Positions 22,859 through 36,800 are shown, counted from the first letter of the stretch. The stretch: DNA of 64,000 bases from Symsagittifera roscoffensis (GCF_963678635.1 NC_087068.1:35349436-35413435), one strand, 5' to 3'. Notes: generated from the sequence alone by a model not told the origin. Made by a program: numbers and translations.

Positions 22859-23051
22859 TTGTGAATTTTTTTATTGAAGTTGATAGTTTATTGAATTTAA
22901 TTGTCCCCAAAGAGATTTTTTTTGCATAAATGAATTACTTTTTTAAAAATTCTGTGTCAGTCTCTTGCCTGGAAAAACATATTCTTCTTTAAATGCTGCA
23001 GGCATTTTCTTGTAAACATTGTAAGGATAGATATTAAGTGAAATTTTTCAG

Positions 23052-23258
23052 TTATGGCTTCATGGAATCAATTAATTTTATTTTTTTTTCGTCATTAAGC
23101 GTTTTAATTCTGCTTAAAGAATTTGAAAACTTAATTGTGACTTTTAAAGAGTCAGATTGTTGCTCAAGGAATAGCTCTAAATTTTCAAGTCGGAATGTGA
23201 ACTGGTCGATGCGAGTTGCAATTTTCTTCGGCTGTACCTTCCCATTGGCTGGCGACAT
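23052..23258 (-). CDS. Candidate 68-residue helical protein
   Basis: An ATG-started open frame on the minus strand (context GCAAGATGTCG) encodes a basic, helix-prone peptide: MSPANGKVQPKKIATRIDQF, followed by a heptad-like stretch (LENLELFLEQQ, later LSRIKTLNDEKK). It is less AT-rich at its 5' end than its surroundings. No family is recognised. It could be a small gene, a first exon or a transposon relic. It is divergent from the candidate exon at 23497. Confidence 0.25.
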   Translation of the reverse strand: MSPANGKVQPKKIATRIDQFTFRLENLELFLEQQSDSLKVTIKFSNSLSRIKTLNDEKKIKLIDSMKP

Positions 23259-23496
23259 CTTGCACCATCCATGATACTCTCATACTAACTTCGACCAAAG
23301 GATTGAGTAAATTAGATGTATTAAGGTGGTCAGCAGATGGTGGAAGCACTTCGTTTGCTTTAGTAGTTTTTCTATTACGTTACACTTTAACAAAATACGG
23401 TAAAATTTTTGACCTTATTTTGTTGTCTTGAGCCATCGCTTTAGTTTTGTCGAAACCTGCTCAAGTTAGGCTAATTCTATAAACTCATGGTTTAGT

Positions 23497-23590
23497 ATGG
23501 GTCGCAAAATTGCACCTGCTCGACTTCCAAATTCGAAGCATAGTCGAGCAGCTCTTCCGGGAAAGGCCAACTCCTGTCACATTCAAAACT
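23497..23590 (+). CDS. Candidate short 5' coding exon
   Basis: ATG at 23497 opens 31 codons in a GC-richer island (MGRKIAPARLPNSKHSRAAL...), ending at a strong donor (AAACT|gtaagaa). Its basic, low-complexity character would suit the variable cytoplasmic N-terminus of the HCN channel starting 1.1 kb downstream. However, it ends in phase 1, and I found no good acceptor of matching phase before the HCN exon, so the link is unproven. Confidence 0.25.
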
Positions 23591-24616
23591 GTAAGAAGCC
23601 CTAGGAGATCTAACTAATTTACCTAAACACCGCTGTTTAACCACGTGAACCTCTCAAAGAAAAGAAAACCAAATATTGAATTAATTGCAAAATATCGCTT
23701 TTTCAAATGTTGATGCAGAGGAGGAATCTAACCATGTCTTTTAAAATGGTTTTGCTGTTCATAAAGTTCTTTTATAAGAAAACTTTGGCGTCAACTAACT
23801 TTATGTTTCTTATTTGACAGCGGAATGAATTTATACTAACATGGAGCATGTCGATAATACTAATTGGCTCATACTAATAAACATACCAAACAACTACGGC
23901 GAAACGTAAGGAACAATCTGAAAACACGCAGCATGAAATAATGTTAGATTGGGCTATAATTTTCTGAAAATTAAGAGATACATTTAAATGACGTCTTCTG
24001 ATTTATAGTTTAAATCAGGGAAATTCGAATTTTCCATTTGTTTTCTACTCTAAGCCATGGTAGAGAAAGAATGATAGAATAAGCGGACTCCATTGGTCGA
24101 ATATTTCCGTATCTGAATTATTCAGGCAGAGACAAATGTTTCAAAAAGACTGCACGGAAGTAAAATGTATATTCGTACCAACTTGTTTGCACCTTTAATT
24201 GGTACGCTCAGAATTAATATCGTCTTTCTGCGCCAACCAGCCCCTGGTCTGATTACTTACTCTTTCACTCAGCTAAATGACTTCCCTAAATTCTGTCAAT
24301 CAGTTCTGGAAAAAACTGAAATTTCGATTTCCTGACAAAACCATTTAATCCAGCACCTTTTTTGATGCCAGATTCGCCAGTTTGTGATTGCCAGTTTTGA
24401 AATACCATTTTATGAATTTCCGAATATTTTATCTATAAGTTCAACGCAAGAATATTGTTAAAAAAGGTTCACCAAATATCCGTGTAAATTGTTCAATTTA
24501 TATCTTCTAGAGTTGATCTCGCCCATCGCATCTTAATGGTTCGCCCTTTACTTGTTAACTCTTCCATGGTTGTTCACGTGCATTTTGGATTTGTGTGTTT
24601 GCGACTGAATTGAGTT

Positions 24617-24852
24617 TTGATGAATTACAAAGTGTTCAATGTCAGCAGACAATTGTCAATTTTGCATGAAACTTTAACCCGCTTCAGCCAGAGGATGAAG
24701 TCCAAGTGTGTTGTTCTCGTTAAGTCCCTTATCCACCCCTCCGTGAACAAGTTTTCCATGCGAATATTCGGTAGTGAGAAGGCAGTCGTTAAAGAGAGGG
24801 AGAGATGTGAACAGTGCTCTTTTCTCATCATCCATCCCTTCAGCATGTTCCG
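24617..24852 (+). CDS. HCN: HCN exon 1: HCN domain before S1
   Basis: The last 45 or so codons align with the conserved cytoplasmic domain preceding S1 in HCN channels ([18 protein letters not shown], then KERERC and IIHPFSMFR). The donor is CG|gttagt in phase 2, and joining to 31470 gives FRITWDF, matching the FR-x-x-WD pattern of the family. The 5' end is uncertain: the frame is open from ATG 24617, with another Met at 24695, and acceptor-like CAGs near 24687 and 24691 could begin an internal exon instead. Confidence 0.8.
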
Positions 24853-27800
24853 GTTAGTTTTCTAAACACTACATGACACGAAACACTTAACATAAAAAAT
24901 TCATGAAAACGTCAACTTAATTGATTGATTGCGCAAATCCACACAAAGCGTCGAACAAGTCCGCAAAGTTGACAGTGCCGAATCCGCATAAAGTTGACAA
25001 TGCTTTGAACTAACAAGGACGGTTGGTGACCAGGAACAGAACTCTCTGGTCAAAAATGGTTCGAGTGAGGAATTTCAAAATCTTTTTTTCCTAAATAAAA
25101 ATTTCATGTTTTTCTAACTTTTAGTGATTTTTAGTGAAGAGCAAACGAATAAGGTAAAAAGCTGCAAAAACTGATAATTTATTACAGCTAAAAATTTGCG
25201 AGACAAGCAGTTTTTAAAAACCGAGAAAAAGTTTTTTCTCTGAAATCTGAATCACAATGAAAAGAGCTTTAGTATTATACATATTTGTACTTCCTCAAGC
25301 TTTCTTTGCGGTGACGAAACTGATAGCAAAAAATGCAAACTTCATCGAGTACGAAAAAATTCTGTGACAAAATATTTAAAACGATGACATATAAAATTAG
25401 TTATTTATTATATGTTATATTGGAAATCGACGAGCAAATTTGTTTTTTAAGTATCATCTAATTAACGCATGGAGTTGGAATTTTTTTATTCAGTCCAATT
25501 TTGCTGATCACAATGATGTTTGATTTCAATTTTTTCCTCCACATTAAATGAATAGACATCTGAAACATATATTTTTGAAAGTTTATTTCAATTGCAATCA
25601 ATTATTGAAAATATATTTTAAGTCTGCACCCAAGTTCCATGGATTCAATTGTATATACTGACATTTTACTGTCATTTTACAGTCGTTTTCGAGAAAATTC
25701 TAAGTAATTGATTATAATTAATTTGAAATGGGCTATCAAGCTTTCATTTTTAAAGCAAAAAAAAATCATTTTTAATGAATTATTATCGGGTCAATGTTTT
25801 CTAACACTTTTTAAAAATTTTCTTCAAATTCAATGACAATTATTTTTGCAAAATACGCGATGAACTGTTTGAAGTTAGGTTTGAATTAGTTTGGGCAAAA
25901 AAATGCTACCTTATTTTAATCATTTTCTTTTTTTTATCCATTGTTGAGTTTCGTTTTTTTTGCTGCCATTTATTTCCCTTTGTCGACTTACCTTAACTTC
26001 ACCCTTTTCCCTTGCATGTGTTCCCTCAGGTATTTGAAGTGAAAAACGCAAGTTTTTCAGGTCAAAATTTTTAATCAATTTTTCCTTTTGTTTTACATAA
26101 TTTTTTCGGCAAATATCCCCGTAATTGAAGTAAACGGAGATGTGCGAGGGATAAGTATGGGAAGAGAAGAGATCAAACATGGTCCCTAAAAATGAACAGA
26201 CGGATGTTAAAAGTTTAATGGATATCGTTTGCAAAAAGTACACAAAAATGAAAAGATTCATAAATCAAATTAGCCGTGAGCAATGCAGAATAATATTATT
26301 TTTAATATTAATAAGAAATAATAATCGTAATCATATTCATAATAAGAATTGTAAAATACATAAAAAAAAACAAAATCCTAATCATAATAATTATAATAAT
26401 TTTAATAATAATCATAACAATCATAAACATAATAAATTGTTTGCAATAAAGATTCCATTCACTGTAAAACTCAGTTAAAACCAACTTAAGTCTCATTGCA
26501 TTAATGTTGTAGAGTTTTGCTGCCCCCACAAAAAAAATTTAAATTTTTGCAAGTATTCTGCAAGTTTTTTTACCATTTAAAATCCATGGGTTTGAAAAAT
26601 GTTTTTTTTTGTTCGGCCAATTTTTGGGCCAACTTATGTGCGCTGTATCCCATTGTCTTAAACCCAGTTCAGCAAGTTAAAAAAAGCTTCAATTTGAAAA
26701 AAGGTCAGGTTACCCGGTCAAACTTTGAAACTTTGAATAACTTGAGGTCGCTAAAACATTATCAGGTTTTAGACATTTAAGCGGGAATATTTTTCCAGCA
26801 AAACAAGTGCGGGGAAAAATAGACTCTCTCTGCAAATTTTGCATACAAAAGCCATTAAACAATATTCTTAAAAAAAACTGAAACCACAGAAGCCGGATAC
26901 TGAATAAACCTGTCCATGGAAAATTATAGCCCGGAGAAATCAAATTTTTACTGCCTCGAAAAAAAATTGCCCCAAAAGTATAAGTATAAAAATTGCAAAA
27001 AAGGATAAACTGTCTAGCATATCTAGCATAGAATGTTTCGACTATTGATTAGGTGTATAAAATAAAAAGTAAAGCAAACTTTTTTCCATAATTTAAAAAA
27101 CATGATCTGTTACATTTCTTTAAATTATATATTATTTTTTCTTGTACTAAAATATATCTTTTGTAATATAAATAGGTCATTCCGAACATTCTTTCAATCC
27201 AAAAATTTTCCAGAAAATATTTCAATCCAGAAACTTCTTTTAATCAGAAATTTTGTATCCTTCTCATTTGAACAACGGGGAGTAAACTTGGAACTTTCAC
27301 GCACACGAGTTTTTTTGATCAAAATCAATAACTTATGATTTTCATTGTCAGAGTCCTTAAAACTGAAAAAAACCTTCAATTTATATGAAATAAATTTTAT
27401 TGCTTTTAGAAGTAAAATAACACAATATAATCCACTTAAATTGAATATTTTTCACTTTTGTAGATACTGACAATTAAACTCAGTTATAAACTATTTCTAT
27501 TTTAGGAACCTGTGCGGGAACGTTACAGTTTTTTTTCTCGTTGTTTAAATGAAGAGTATACAGAGTTTCTTGAATTTATACAAGAGAAGATTTGTTTATT
27601 TTACTTGAAGATCTGTAACAGTTATACTTAGCGTTTGTTTTTGTTGCATTTGAATTTCTTGTGTTGAATTTGACCTTCTATTTTTTCTTTTCAATACTTT
27701 GATGAATTTGGACTTCTTTTCGTCGAATCTGAATTACAAAAGGTATATTGATACAGTTTCTTTTCCTCTCCCACCCACCTCACACGAGCATCATTTTTTT

Positions 27801-30800
27801 GGTGTAACGAAAGGTTTTACGAGGTTGATTATGAAGATCAAATATTTTTATCTTGGCCTAAACATGTCAATTTCTAAACAATCTTACAAAGTGATCCACA
27901 AATTTACTGAGACAACAAGACCCAGTGAAAAATTTTTGATTTTTTGAAATCCAAATTTCAGTCGAAAGGTTTTTACCATGTACCATTTTTTCTACTCCCT
28001 AGCTACGAGCTTTCTTTGAGGTAGTCAAAATCCGTCGGACAAAAAGACACCCTGCGTTATAGTTCCGTTCCTTTTCGTGAAGTGGTCGCAACAAAAACAA
28101 TCAATTATTGTCTGAAAACAATCAGTTTATTATAGCTTAGGAGACAAAAGGTACATATCAGATTAAGCCTGCCCTGAGTTAAATCAATAGCACTCGAGTT
28201 TTATCGACTTTAACTAAAATTGAGGCGCATTGAAACTTTTAAAGCTTTGCATCACATCAGAAAATAGCGTAGCATTGTCGATCATTTATGATATATAGAC
28301 CATGCAAACAACCTGTTGGCTAATCATGCAACCAATCTATTGGTTGTTATTTGAAAATTGCTACTATTCTATAAAATATGATACTATTAGAGTTTTTTGG
28401 AAAAAATTTAGTGTTTTTTATGAAACGCCGTTAATTGCATGTTTTTAGTCAAAGATAAATCTCGTGCAAAAAGTTGAAATGTTGGACATTTTAAATCCAT
28501 TCTATTTTCCGAGATTTTTTAAAAAGGACGCCAAAAATCTGATTTCATTTGGCCCGGAAATTCCTGGTTCATGGAGTTTTTGCAATAAACATGTATATGT
28601 AAATATTTGCCTGCCACGAATGATAGTTATTTTTGATTATTTAGAATCAGCTGATGTTTTCAATATATTCATCTGCCGTACCTGGCAGATTTTTGGCGTC
28701 ATCCAATGTTTGGTTCCTAAACCATGTTTGTTCTGTAATCCTTGTAACAAAAAATCGCGCAGAGTAATAAAGCGCACAGAGTATTAAGGCAGTCTTTTTC
28801 TAGTAGCATTGAGCAAAAACAATTACAGGTATCAATAGAAAGCTCTCATTTTACCGTTTGCTCATCAAGCATAGACAATTTTTATAATTTTGGACTATTG
28901 CTTAGAAGTTTTAAAACCCCATAAACTTACAATAAAAAAATTGAAAGAAGTAATAAACTGCCGGGAACAAAACACACCAAGCAGCAGAAAGATTATGTAA
29001 CTATCTTAGAAATTCGAAATAAATAAATTATGAACGCGCAAGTTGCCAGAACTCCGAATTGAATGATTTCAGTCAGGGGTGCATCTAGGATATTCTCGAG
29101 GTGTGTGGGGGCAGATTTTCTAAACCTCTTTTAATTCGACTAAAATTATTTTCCGAGCTATCTCAAACCACTAAAATGACCCTGCTTTAGCTATATTGTT
29201 GGCACTACAGGCAAGTTTTTGAAAAAAAAAAACAGGACAAAGAGCGTTTTCAGTCACTTTTTGGACATTTTTGAACAAAAAATCATTTTTTTTGGCGCGC
29301 GCTCCCCCTCTCAAAGTTAGTATATATTGGCGCCAACGGCGCATTTAGAAAAATTTTGGTGACAGCAAATCAAAAATGAAAGTTTGAAAAAGTAACAAAA
29401 GGGTGGCCCTTTGGGTAGTCAGGGGGTCGAACCCCTGAAAAAGGGGCTTCTGCCCCCGCGCATAAATCCGCTATTAATTGGATTTGTTAAAATGTTTCAT
29501 TCTCAAGTTAATGGTTCAATATGTGGTCCAGAAACATCAAATGGATCATCAAATTTGCTCTGGAAAAAACATACCGACACACACAAGGGAACAAAAAGCA
29601 GACGGAATAAAGCTTTCAAGACCTTAATATTCATACATACGTATAAATATATATAAATATACGTATACATATATGTATAACGGTTTTTTCAAAACACGTT
29701 CTTTATAAATCTTCTCTCATTTCACAATTTTTTGGGTTATGCAAGTGATACTTTTTGCAAAAGGCAGCAAAAAATTACCAATTTTTGATGTTATTTTCAC
29801 TAAAGTGTAATAGTTTTTGCTTACCATATTTTCGTTGTGTATTGAAATTTCTCTGCAATTTGAGCTTCAAAAATTTCTTTAGCCCTGATATAAAATAACC
29901 GATTATATAAATCTAAAAGTTGTACACATTCGTTTGTCTCATATTCGGTTAATTTTGGACTAAAAATGGCGGAGACAAAAAACGTTCTGTTAGACATTTA
30001 CAAGAATTTCATTAGTGCAATTGGTTTTGCGAAACTTTAAACCAAAATTACACCCTTAAAACGGGTCAATTAGTTTGGTTCAAAATCTAGGGGCAAACAA
30101 GCTCAACTGGTGTAAAAAAGAAGTTTTAATTGAGCCTGTTTAACTCTAAATTTTAAATCAAGCTATTTATACCTTTTCAAGTGTGTGATTTTGGTTGAAA
30201 TTTTGCAAAATTTGTTGCCCCATAGAAATCTTGGTAAAAGCTTAAAAAGTGTTTGTCCTCGCCTTTTTTATTTGAACATTTTGTCTTAAGTTCATGCATT
30301 CGGCTATTATATATCAGTGCTATAGACGCTTATTCAGCTCAAAATGCAATGAAAATTCAGTGAACAGCAAAAAAGATGTGTGAAAAAAAATGATTCAACT
30401 TCATGAAATATATAACATGAGAATTCGGCAAATTTTGCTGCCTAGTGCAAAAAGAATCACTCAATTGAACAGGGGCGGATCTAGGATTTTCTCGAGGGGG
30501 GGCAGATTTTCAAAGAAATTGAAAATTTTGACGACCTTTTTTTTTAGGCCGACCAAATTGATTTTTTGAGCTTTCCCAAAGCACTGTTTTGCCCCTATTT
30601 TGGCAAAATTTTCTGCGCCGCAGGCAAAATTTTGAAAAAATCGGTCAAAAAAGGCGTTTTTAGGCACTTTTTGGAAAATTTTGACCAAAAAATTGCGTTT
30701 TTTAGGCGCGCGCTCCCCCCTCAAAATAAGTTAATATTGGTGCCAAAGGCACCTTTAGAAAAATTTTAGGATCGGTCGGCCAAAAATGGATTTCTTAAAA

Positions 30801-33800
30801 AGTACCAAAGGGGGATCACCAAAACACCTTGTATAATAAAAGCGATAGGATATAACAGTATGGAGCAACAATTTCTAAGCAAATTTCATTTTAATATAGT
30901 TGTTCTTATAAACGTGTTCAAACTATATGTGCTACTTGCACAGAAATCGGCTATCCTGTTATAGTTTACTTTTTATTGCGTGAAAAAAAAAAGTTTGTAA
31001 CATAATGTTTGAAAACGTGTGAAGCTAGGTCATCAATAACCAAATTGACCTAATTTTTTTATTTTACAATATTTTCATTCAGGGGCGGATCTAGGATTTT
31101 CTCGAGGGGGGGGCGGATTTTCAAAAAATTTTCGAAAATTTTGACGACCTTTTTTTTTTTTTTTAGGTCGATCAGATTGATTTTCCGAGCTCTCCCAAAG
31201 CAATAAAAAGACCCTGTTTTGGCCAAATTTTCTGCGCCGCAGGCAATTTTTTTGAAAAACCAGGTCAAAAAAGCCGTTTTTGGGCACTTTTTGGAAAATT
31301 TTGACAAAAAAATCGCGTTTTTTTTGGCGCGCGCTCCCCTCAAAATAAGTATATAAGTATCATTTGAGTTTTTTGTAACTGGCAATCACAAGAACTTGAA
31401 AAAAAACTTGGAAAAGCAATCTAAGCTTCAAAATCTTGATCATCGAGACTCTTATTCTGAATGTTTTAGCATCACGTGGGACTTCCTGATGCTTTGTGTG
31501 CTGGTGGTGAACCTGGTGCTGCTGCCTATTGCCATTACATTTGTAGACACAGGGGACAATGGTCGATCATATTCACCCCCTCCGTCTTCGTCTTCCACTG
31601 GGCTAGAGGGAGGGGAAAACAGGGCTGGATTTGAGGGCGGAGGAGGTGGAGAGGGAGAGGGTGTGGGTGTGCAGTGGGCTGTGTTGTCCAGTCTGACAGA
31701 CTCTGTGTTCATAGCCGACCTACTGCTCAACTTCAGAACTGCCTACTTCCCTTCCAAGTCCTCAAAGAGTGCATTCTGCATTCTCGACTCAAAACTGATC
31801 GCCAAGTGTGTACTTTCCACTTCATTTCTATACCACTTAAACAACTGCAAATCATCAACTTGCTTCACATAAGTCTAAACGAAACACTAAAAGTCTGTTC
31901 AGACCAGGGATAGGGTTTTGGACGAAAATTTTGACGACTTTTTTTTAGTTCGACCAAATTGATTTTCTGAGCTCTCCTAAAGCACACTAAAAAGACGCTG
32001 TTTTGGCCAAATTTTCTGCGCCACGGGCAAACTTTCGAAAAAAAGCCATTTTTGGTTTTTTTTTTGAAAAATTTTGACAAAAAAATGCGTTTTTTTTTGG
32101 CGCGGGCTCCACCTCAAAGTTAGTATATATTGGCGCCAAAGGCGCCCTTAAAAACTTTTTAGGGTCGGTCGGCCAAAAATGGATTTCTTAAAAGTACTAA
32201 AAGGAAAACCGCCTTTTTTATCTTTTTAATCAAGAAAGGGTAATAGAAACATTTATTTTCGGGATTCAAACTTTTTATCTGGTTTTTGTCAGAAGCTGTG
32301 AGGAACTCTATTAAATACCTGTTTTGAATTGCATTTTTGTCAGAGTGGTCTTCTACTGCTTTTTAAACAAGTTAACGAAAACTTTCCAAATGGCAAAAAA
32401 AAAAATTTTCCCAACAGTTTATTGGTTCACTTTTTCATTCCCACTCAATTTTTTCTATTAGAAACATAGACATTTGAACAAAGGTTCGGATTAAATATTT
32501 CCATACAAAAAACTGAATGGCAATTTTGCTGGATAACGTTATCACAATACTATTCAGTAACTGCAAACTTTTGCTTTCAATAGCTTTTTTGAAGATAAAT
32601 GTCAATCAAAAATTTTGATGTCATTTTTAATGGACCAAAAAAAACAAAAAAGCAAGCAATTTTTGTTTTCAGCGGTTTCGGTCAGCATTTGAGAAAAGCG
32701 GGTTTCAATTTTTAGAGTTTGTTTTAGTTTTTTTCCGGATTTTTCAAGCTAGACTGCTCACATCAGGGCAAAATCATGAATATTCCGATTGCCTTTTAAG
32801 GCCCATGGAGCAGTGTTCGCATAAGTAAATGATGAATTTTTCAAAAAAAAAAGAAAAACTTTTGAATGAAAAAAAAAGAATGAAATTTTTTATCCCCCAC
32901 GCAATATTAACTGCAGTGACATATTTTGCTCATATTAACATAACAATTATGAAAAATAGCCTGCATCAATTAATTCGCAACGAGTTCTAAGACGGATTAA
33001 AACGCGGCTTACGCGTTTATAGCGCGAAACACACCACGCGTTAATTGACCCAAATTGGCAATATTTAAACCCCAGCAACTTTACAAAAAAAGGTCTCAGG
33101 TATATTATCTATTTAAATTAGAGCTAAAAACATCAAATTTTTTCGGATGATGGAAAAAAAGTCAAAGACAGTTAAAAGTCAAAAGAAGTCTGGAGAAAAA
33201 AATTCACCCCGAGCACAAATATACTGTAAATTTTTTCAAAAGTCAAAAAAATGCGAAAAACTATTATTAAATGATTTTTCTGAAGACTGTATAAGACTAA
33301 AACAAGGCTGCTCGTTGCTCGTATATCAGGGCAAAGCCTTGAATATTCCGACTGCCTTTTCAGGTGGACGAAAATTTTGACGCCTTTTTTTAGTTCGACC
33401 AAATTGATTTTCTGAGCTCTCCTAAAGCACACTAAAAAGACACTGTTTTGGCCAAATTTTCTGCGCCACGGGCAAATTTTTGAAAAAAGCCATTTTTGGG
33501 TTTTTTTTTGAAAAATTTTGACAAAAAAATGCGTTTTTTTTTGGCGCGCGCTCCACCTCAAAGTTAGTATATATTGGCGCCAAAGGCGCCCTTAAAAACA
33601 TTATAGGGTCGGTCGGCCAAAACTGGATTTCTTAAAAGTACTAAAAGGAAAACCGCCTTTTTTATCTTTTTAATCAAGAAAGGGTAATAGAAACATTTAT
33701 TTTCGGGATTCAAACTTTTTATCTGGTTTTTGTCAGAAGCTGTGAGGAACTCTATTAAATACCTGTTTTGAATTGCATTTTTGTCAGAGTGGTCTTCTAC

Positions 33801-36800
33801 TGCTTTTTAAACAAGTTAACGAAAACTTTCCAAATGGCAAAAAAAAAAATTTTCCCAACAGTTTATTGGTTCACTTTTTCATTCCCACTCAATTTTTTCT
33901 ATTAGAAACATAGACATTTGAACAAAGGTTCGGATTAAATATTTCCATACAAAAAACTGAATGGCAATTTTGCTGGATAACGTTATCACAATACTATTCA
34001 GTAACTGCAAACTTTTGCTTTCAATAGCTTTTTTGAAGATAAATGTCAATCAAAAATTTTGATGTCATTTTTAATGGACCAAAAAAAACAAAAAAGCAAG
34101 CAATTTTTGTTTTCAGCGGTTTCGGTCAGCATTTGAGAAAAGCGGGTTTCAATTTTTAGAGTTTGTTTTAGTTTTTTTCCGGATTTTTCAAGCTAGACTG
34201 CTCACATCAGGGCAAAATCATGAATATTCCGATTGCCTTTTAAGGCCCATGGAGCAGTGTTCGCATAAGTAAATGATGAATTTTTCAAAAAAAAAAGAAA
34301 AACTTTTGAATGAAAAAAAAGAATGAAATTTTTTATCCCCCACGCAATATTAACTGCAGTGACATATTTTGCTCATATTAACATAACAATTATGAAAAAT
34401 AGCCTGCATCAATTAATTCGCAACGAGTTCTAAGACGGATTAAAACGCGGCTTACGCGTTTATAGCGCGAAACACACCACGCGTTAATTGACCCAAATTG
34501 GCAATATTTAAACCCCAGCAACTTTACAAAAAAAGGTCTCAGGTATATTATCTATTTAAATTAGAGCTAAAAACATCAAATTTTTTCGGATGATGGAAAA
34601 AAAGTCAAAGACAGTTAAAAGTCAAAAGAAGTCTGGAGAAAAAAATTCACCCCGAGCACAAATATACTGTAAATTTTTTCAAAAGTCAAAAAAATGCGAA
34701 AAACTATTATTAAATGATTTTTCTGAAGACTGTATAAGACTAAAACAAGGCTGCTCGTTGCTCGTATATCAGGGCAAAGCCTTGAATATTCCGACTGCCT
34801 TTTCAGGTGGACGAAAATTTTGACGCCTTTTTTTAGTTCGACCAAATTGATTTTCTGAGCTCTCCTAAAGCACACTAAAAAGACACTGTTTTGGCCAAAT
34901 TTTCTGCGCCACGGGCAAATTTTTGAAAAAAGCCATTTTTGGGTTTTTTTTTGAAAAATTTTGACAAAAAAATGCGTTTTTTTTTGGCGCGCGCTCCACC
35001 TCAAAGTTAGTATATATTGGCGCCAAAGGCGCCCTTAAAAACATTATAGGGTCGGTCGGCCAAAACTGGATTTCTTAAAAGTACTAAAAGGAAGACCGCC
35101 TGTTTTATCTTTTTAATCAAGAAAGGGTAATAGAAACATTTATTTTCAAGATTCAAACTTTTTATCTGGTTTTTGTCAGAAGCTGTGAAGAACTCTATTA
35201 AATACTTGTTTTGAATTGCTATTTTGTCAGAGTGGTCTTCTACTGCTTTTTAAACAAGTTAACGAAAACTTTCCAAATGGCAAAAAAGTGAAATTTTCCC
35301 AACAGTTTATTGGTTCACTTTTTCATTCCCACTAAATTTTTTCTATTAGAAACATAGACATTTGAACAAAGGTTCGGATTAAATATTTCCATACAAAAAA
35401 TTGAATGGCAATTTTGCTGGATAAGGTTATCACAATACTATCCAGTAACTGCAAGCTTTTGCTTTCAATAGCTTTTTTGAAGATAAATGTCAATCAAAAA
35501 TTTTGATGTCATTTTTGATGGACTAAAAAAACCAAAAAGCCAGCAATTTTTGTTTTCAGCGGTTTCGGTCAGCATTTCAGAAAAGCGGGTTTCAATTGTT
35601 AGAGTTTGTTTTAATTTTTTCCGGATTTTTCAAGCTAGACTGCTCACATCAGGGTAAAATCATGAATATTCCGATTGCCTTTTAAGGCCCATGGAGCAGT
35701 GTTCGCATAAGTAAATGATGAATTTTTCAAAAAAAAAGAAACACTTTGAATGAAAAAAAAATGAGTTTTTTTATCCCCCACACGCAATAATAACTGCAGT
35801 GACATATTTTGCCCATATTAACATAACAATTATGAAAAATAGCCTGCATCAATTAATTCGCAACGAGTTCTAAGACGGATTAAAACGCGGCTTACGCGTT
35901 AATAGCTCGAAACGTACCACGCGTTAATTGACACAAATTGGCATTATTTAAACCCCCGCAACTTTACAAAAAAGGTCTCAGGTATATTATCTAATTTAAA
36001 TTAGAGCTAAAAACATCAAATTTTTTCGGATGATGGAAAAAAAGTCAAAAAGAGTTAAAAGTCAAAAGAAGTCTGGAGAAAAAATTCACCCCGAGCACAA
36101 ATATACAGTAAATTTTTTCAAAAGTCAAAAAAATGCGAAAAACTATTATTAAATGAATTTCCTGAAGACTCTATAAGACTAAAACAAGACTGCTCGTTGC
36201 TCGTATATCAGGGCAACGCCTTGAATATTCCGACTGCCTTTTCAGGTGTATGAAGCAGTAATAACATGAAAAAATTAAATGTATTAAAAGAAAACAAAGT
36301 TTTTTATTCAATTTGAGATTTTTCGTGAAAATCATCCCCCTACACGCCATACTAAGTGAAAAGTGATAGATTTTGCTCCTTGAAGCTTCCTTGAACCAAT
36401 TTGGAGAGATTTGTACGACAGCTTAAATCTCCTCTTACGCGTTGATAGTTTGTCCCAAATGGACTAAAATGGCACTTTTTACCACTCCATAACTTAATTT
36501 TAAAAAAATTTAAAAAAATCAGAGTTGAAATACATTTTAAAATAGGAGCTCAAGACCAAAACTTTTTGGCTGATAGAAAAGCCATTTTTGGGTTTTCTTT
36601 TGAAAAATTTTGACAAAAAAATGCGTTTTTTTTGGCGCGCGCTCCACCTCAAAGTTAGTATATATTGGCGCCAAAGGCGCCCTTAAAAACATTATAGGGT
36701 CGGTCGGCCAAAACTGGATTTCTTAAAAGTACTAAAAGGAAGACCGCCTGTTTTATCTTTTTAATCAAGAAAGGGTAATAGAAACATTTATTTTCAAGAT

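Larger units (their letters stand above)
24853..31469 (+). other. HCN intron 1
   Basis: A 6.6-kb intron, AT-rich, holding a family F copy, low-complexity tracts and three family B copies, the last ending about 120 bp before exon 2. No further exon was recognised inside it. Confidence 0.6.

Noticed and set aside
26179-26478. Asn/His-rich open frame
   Set aside because: It is translated simple sequence (AAT/CAT triplets) in an HCN intron.
28464-28787. A 107-codon plus frame in HCN intron 1
   Set aside because: AT-rich, Phe/Ile/Lys/Asn-dominated, no domain or splice context; length is unremarkable for the base composition.
33172-35004. Two identical 129-codon minus-strand frames and two identical 77-codon plus frames
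   Set aside because: Their identity comes from the 1443-bp tandem duplication. The peptides are translations of A/T-rich repeat families A and B and are broken in the diverged units.
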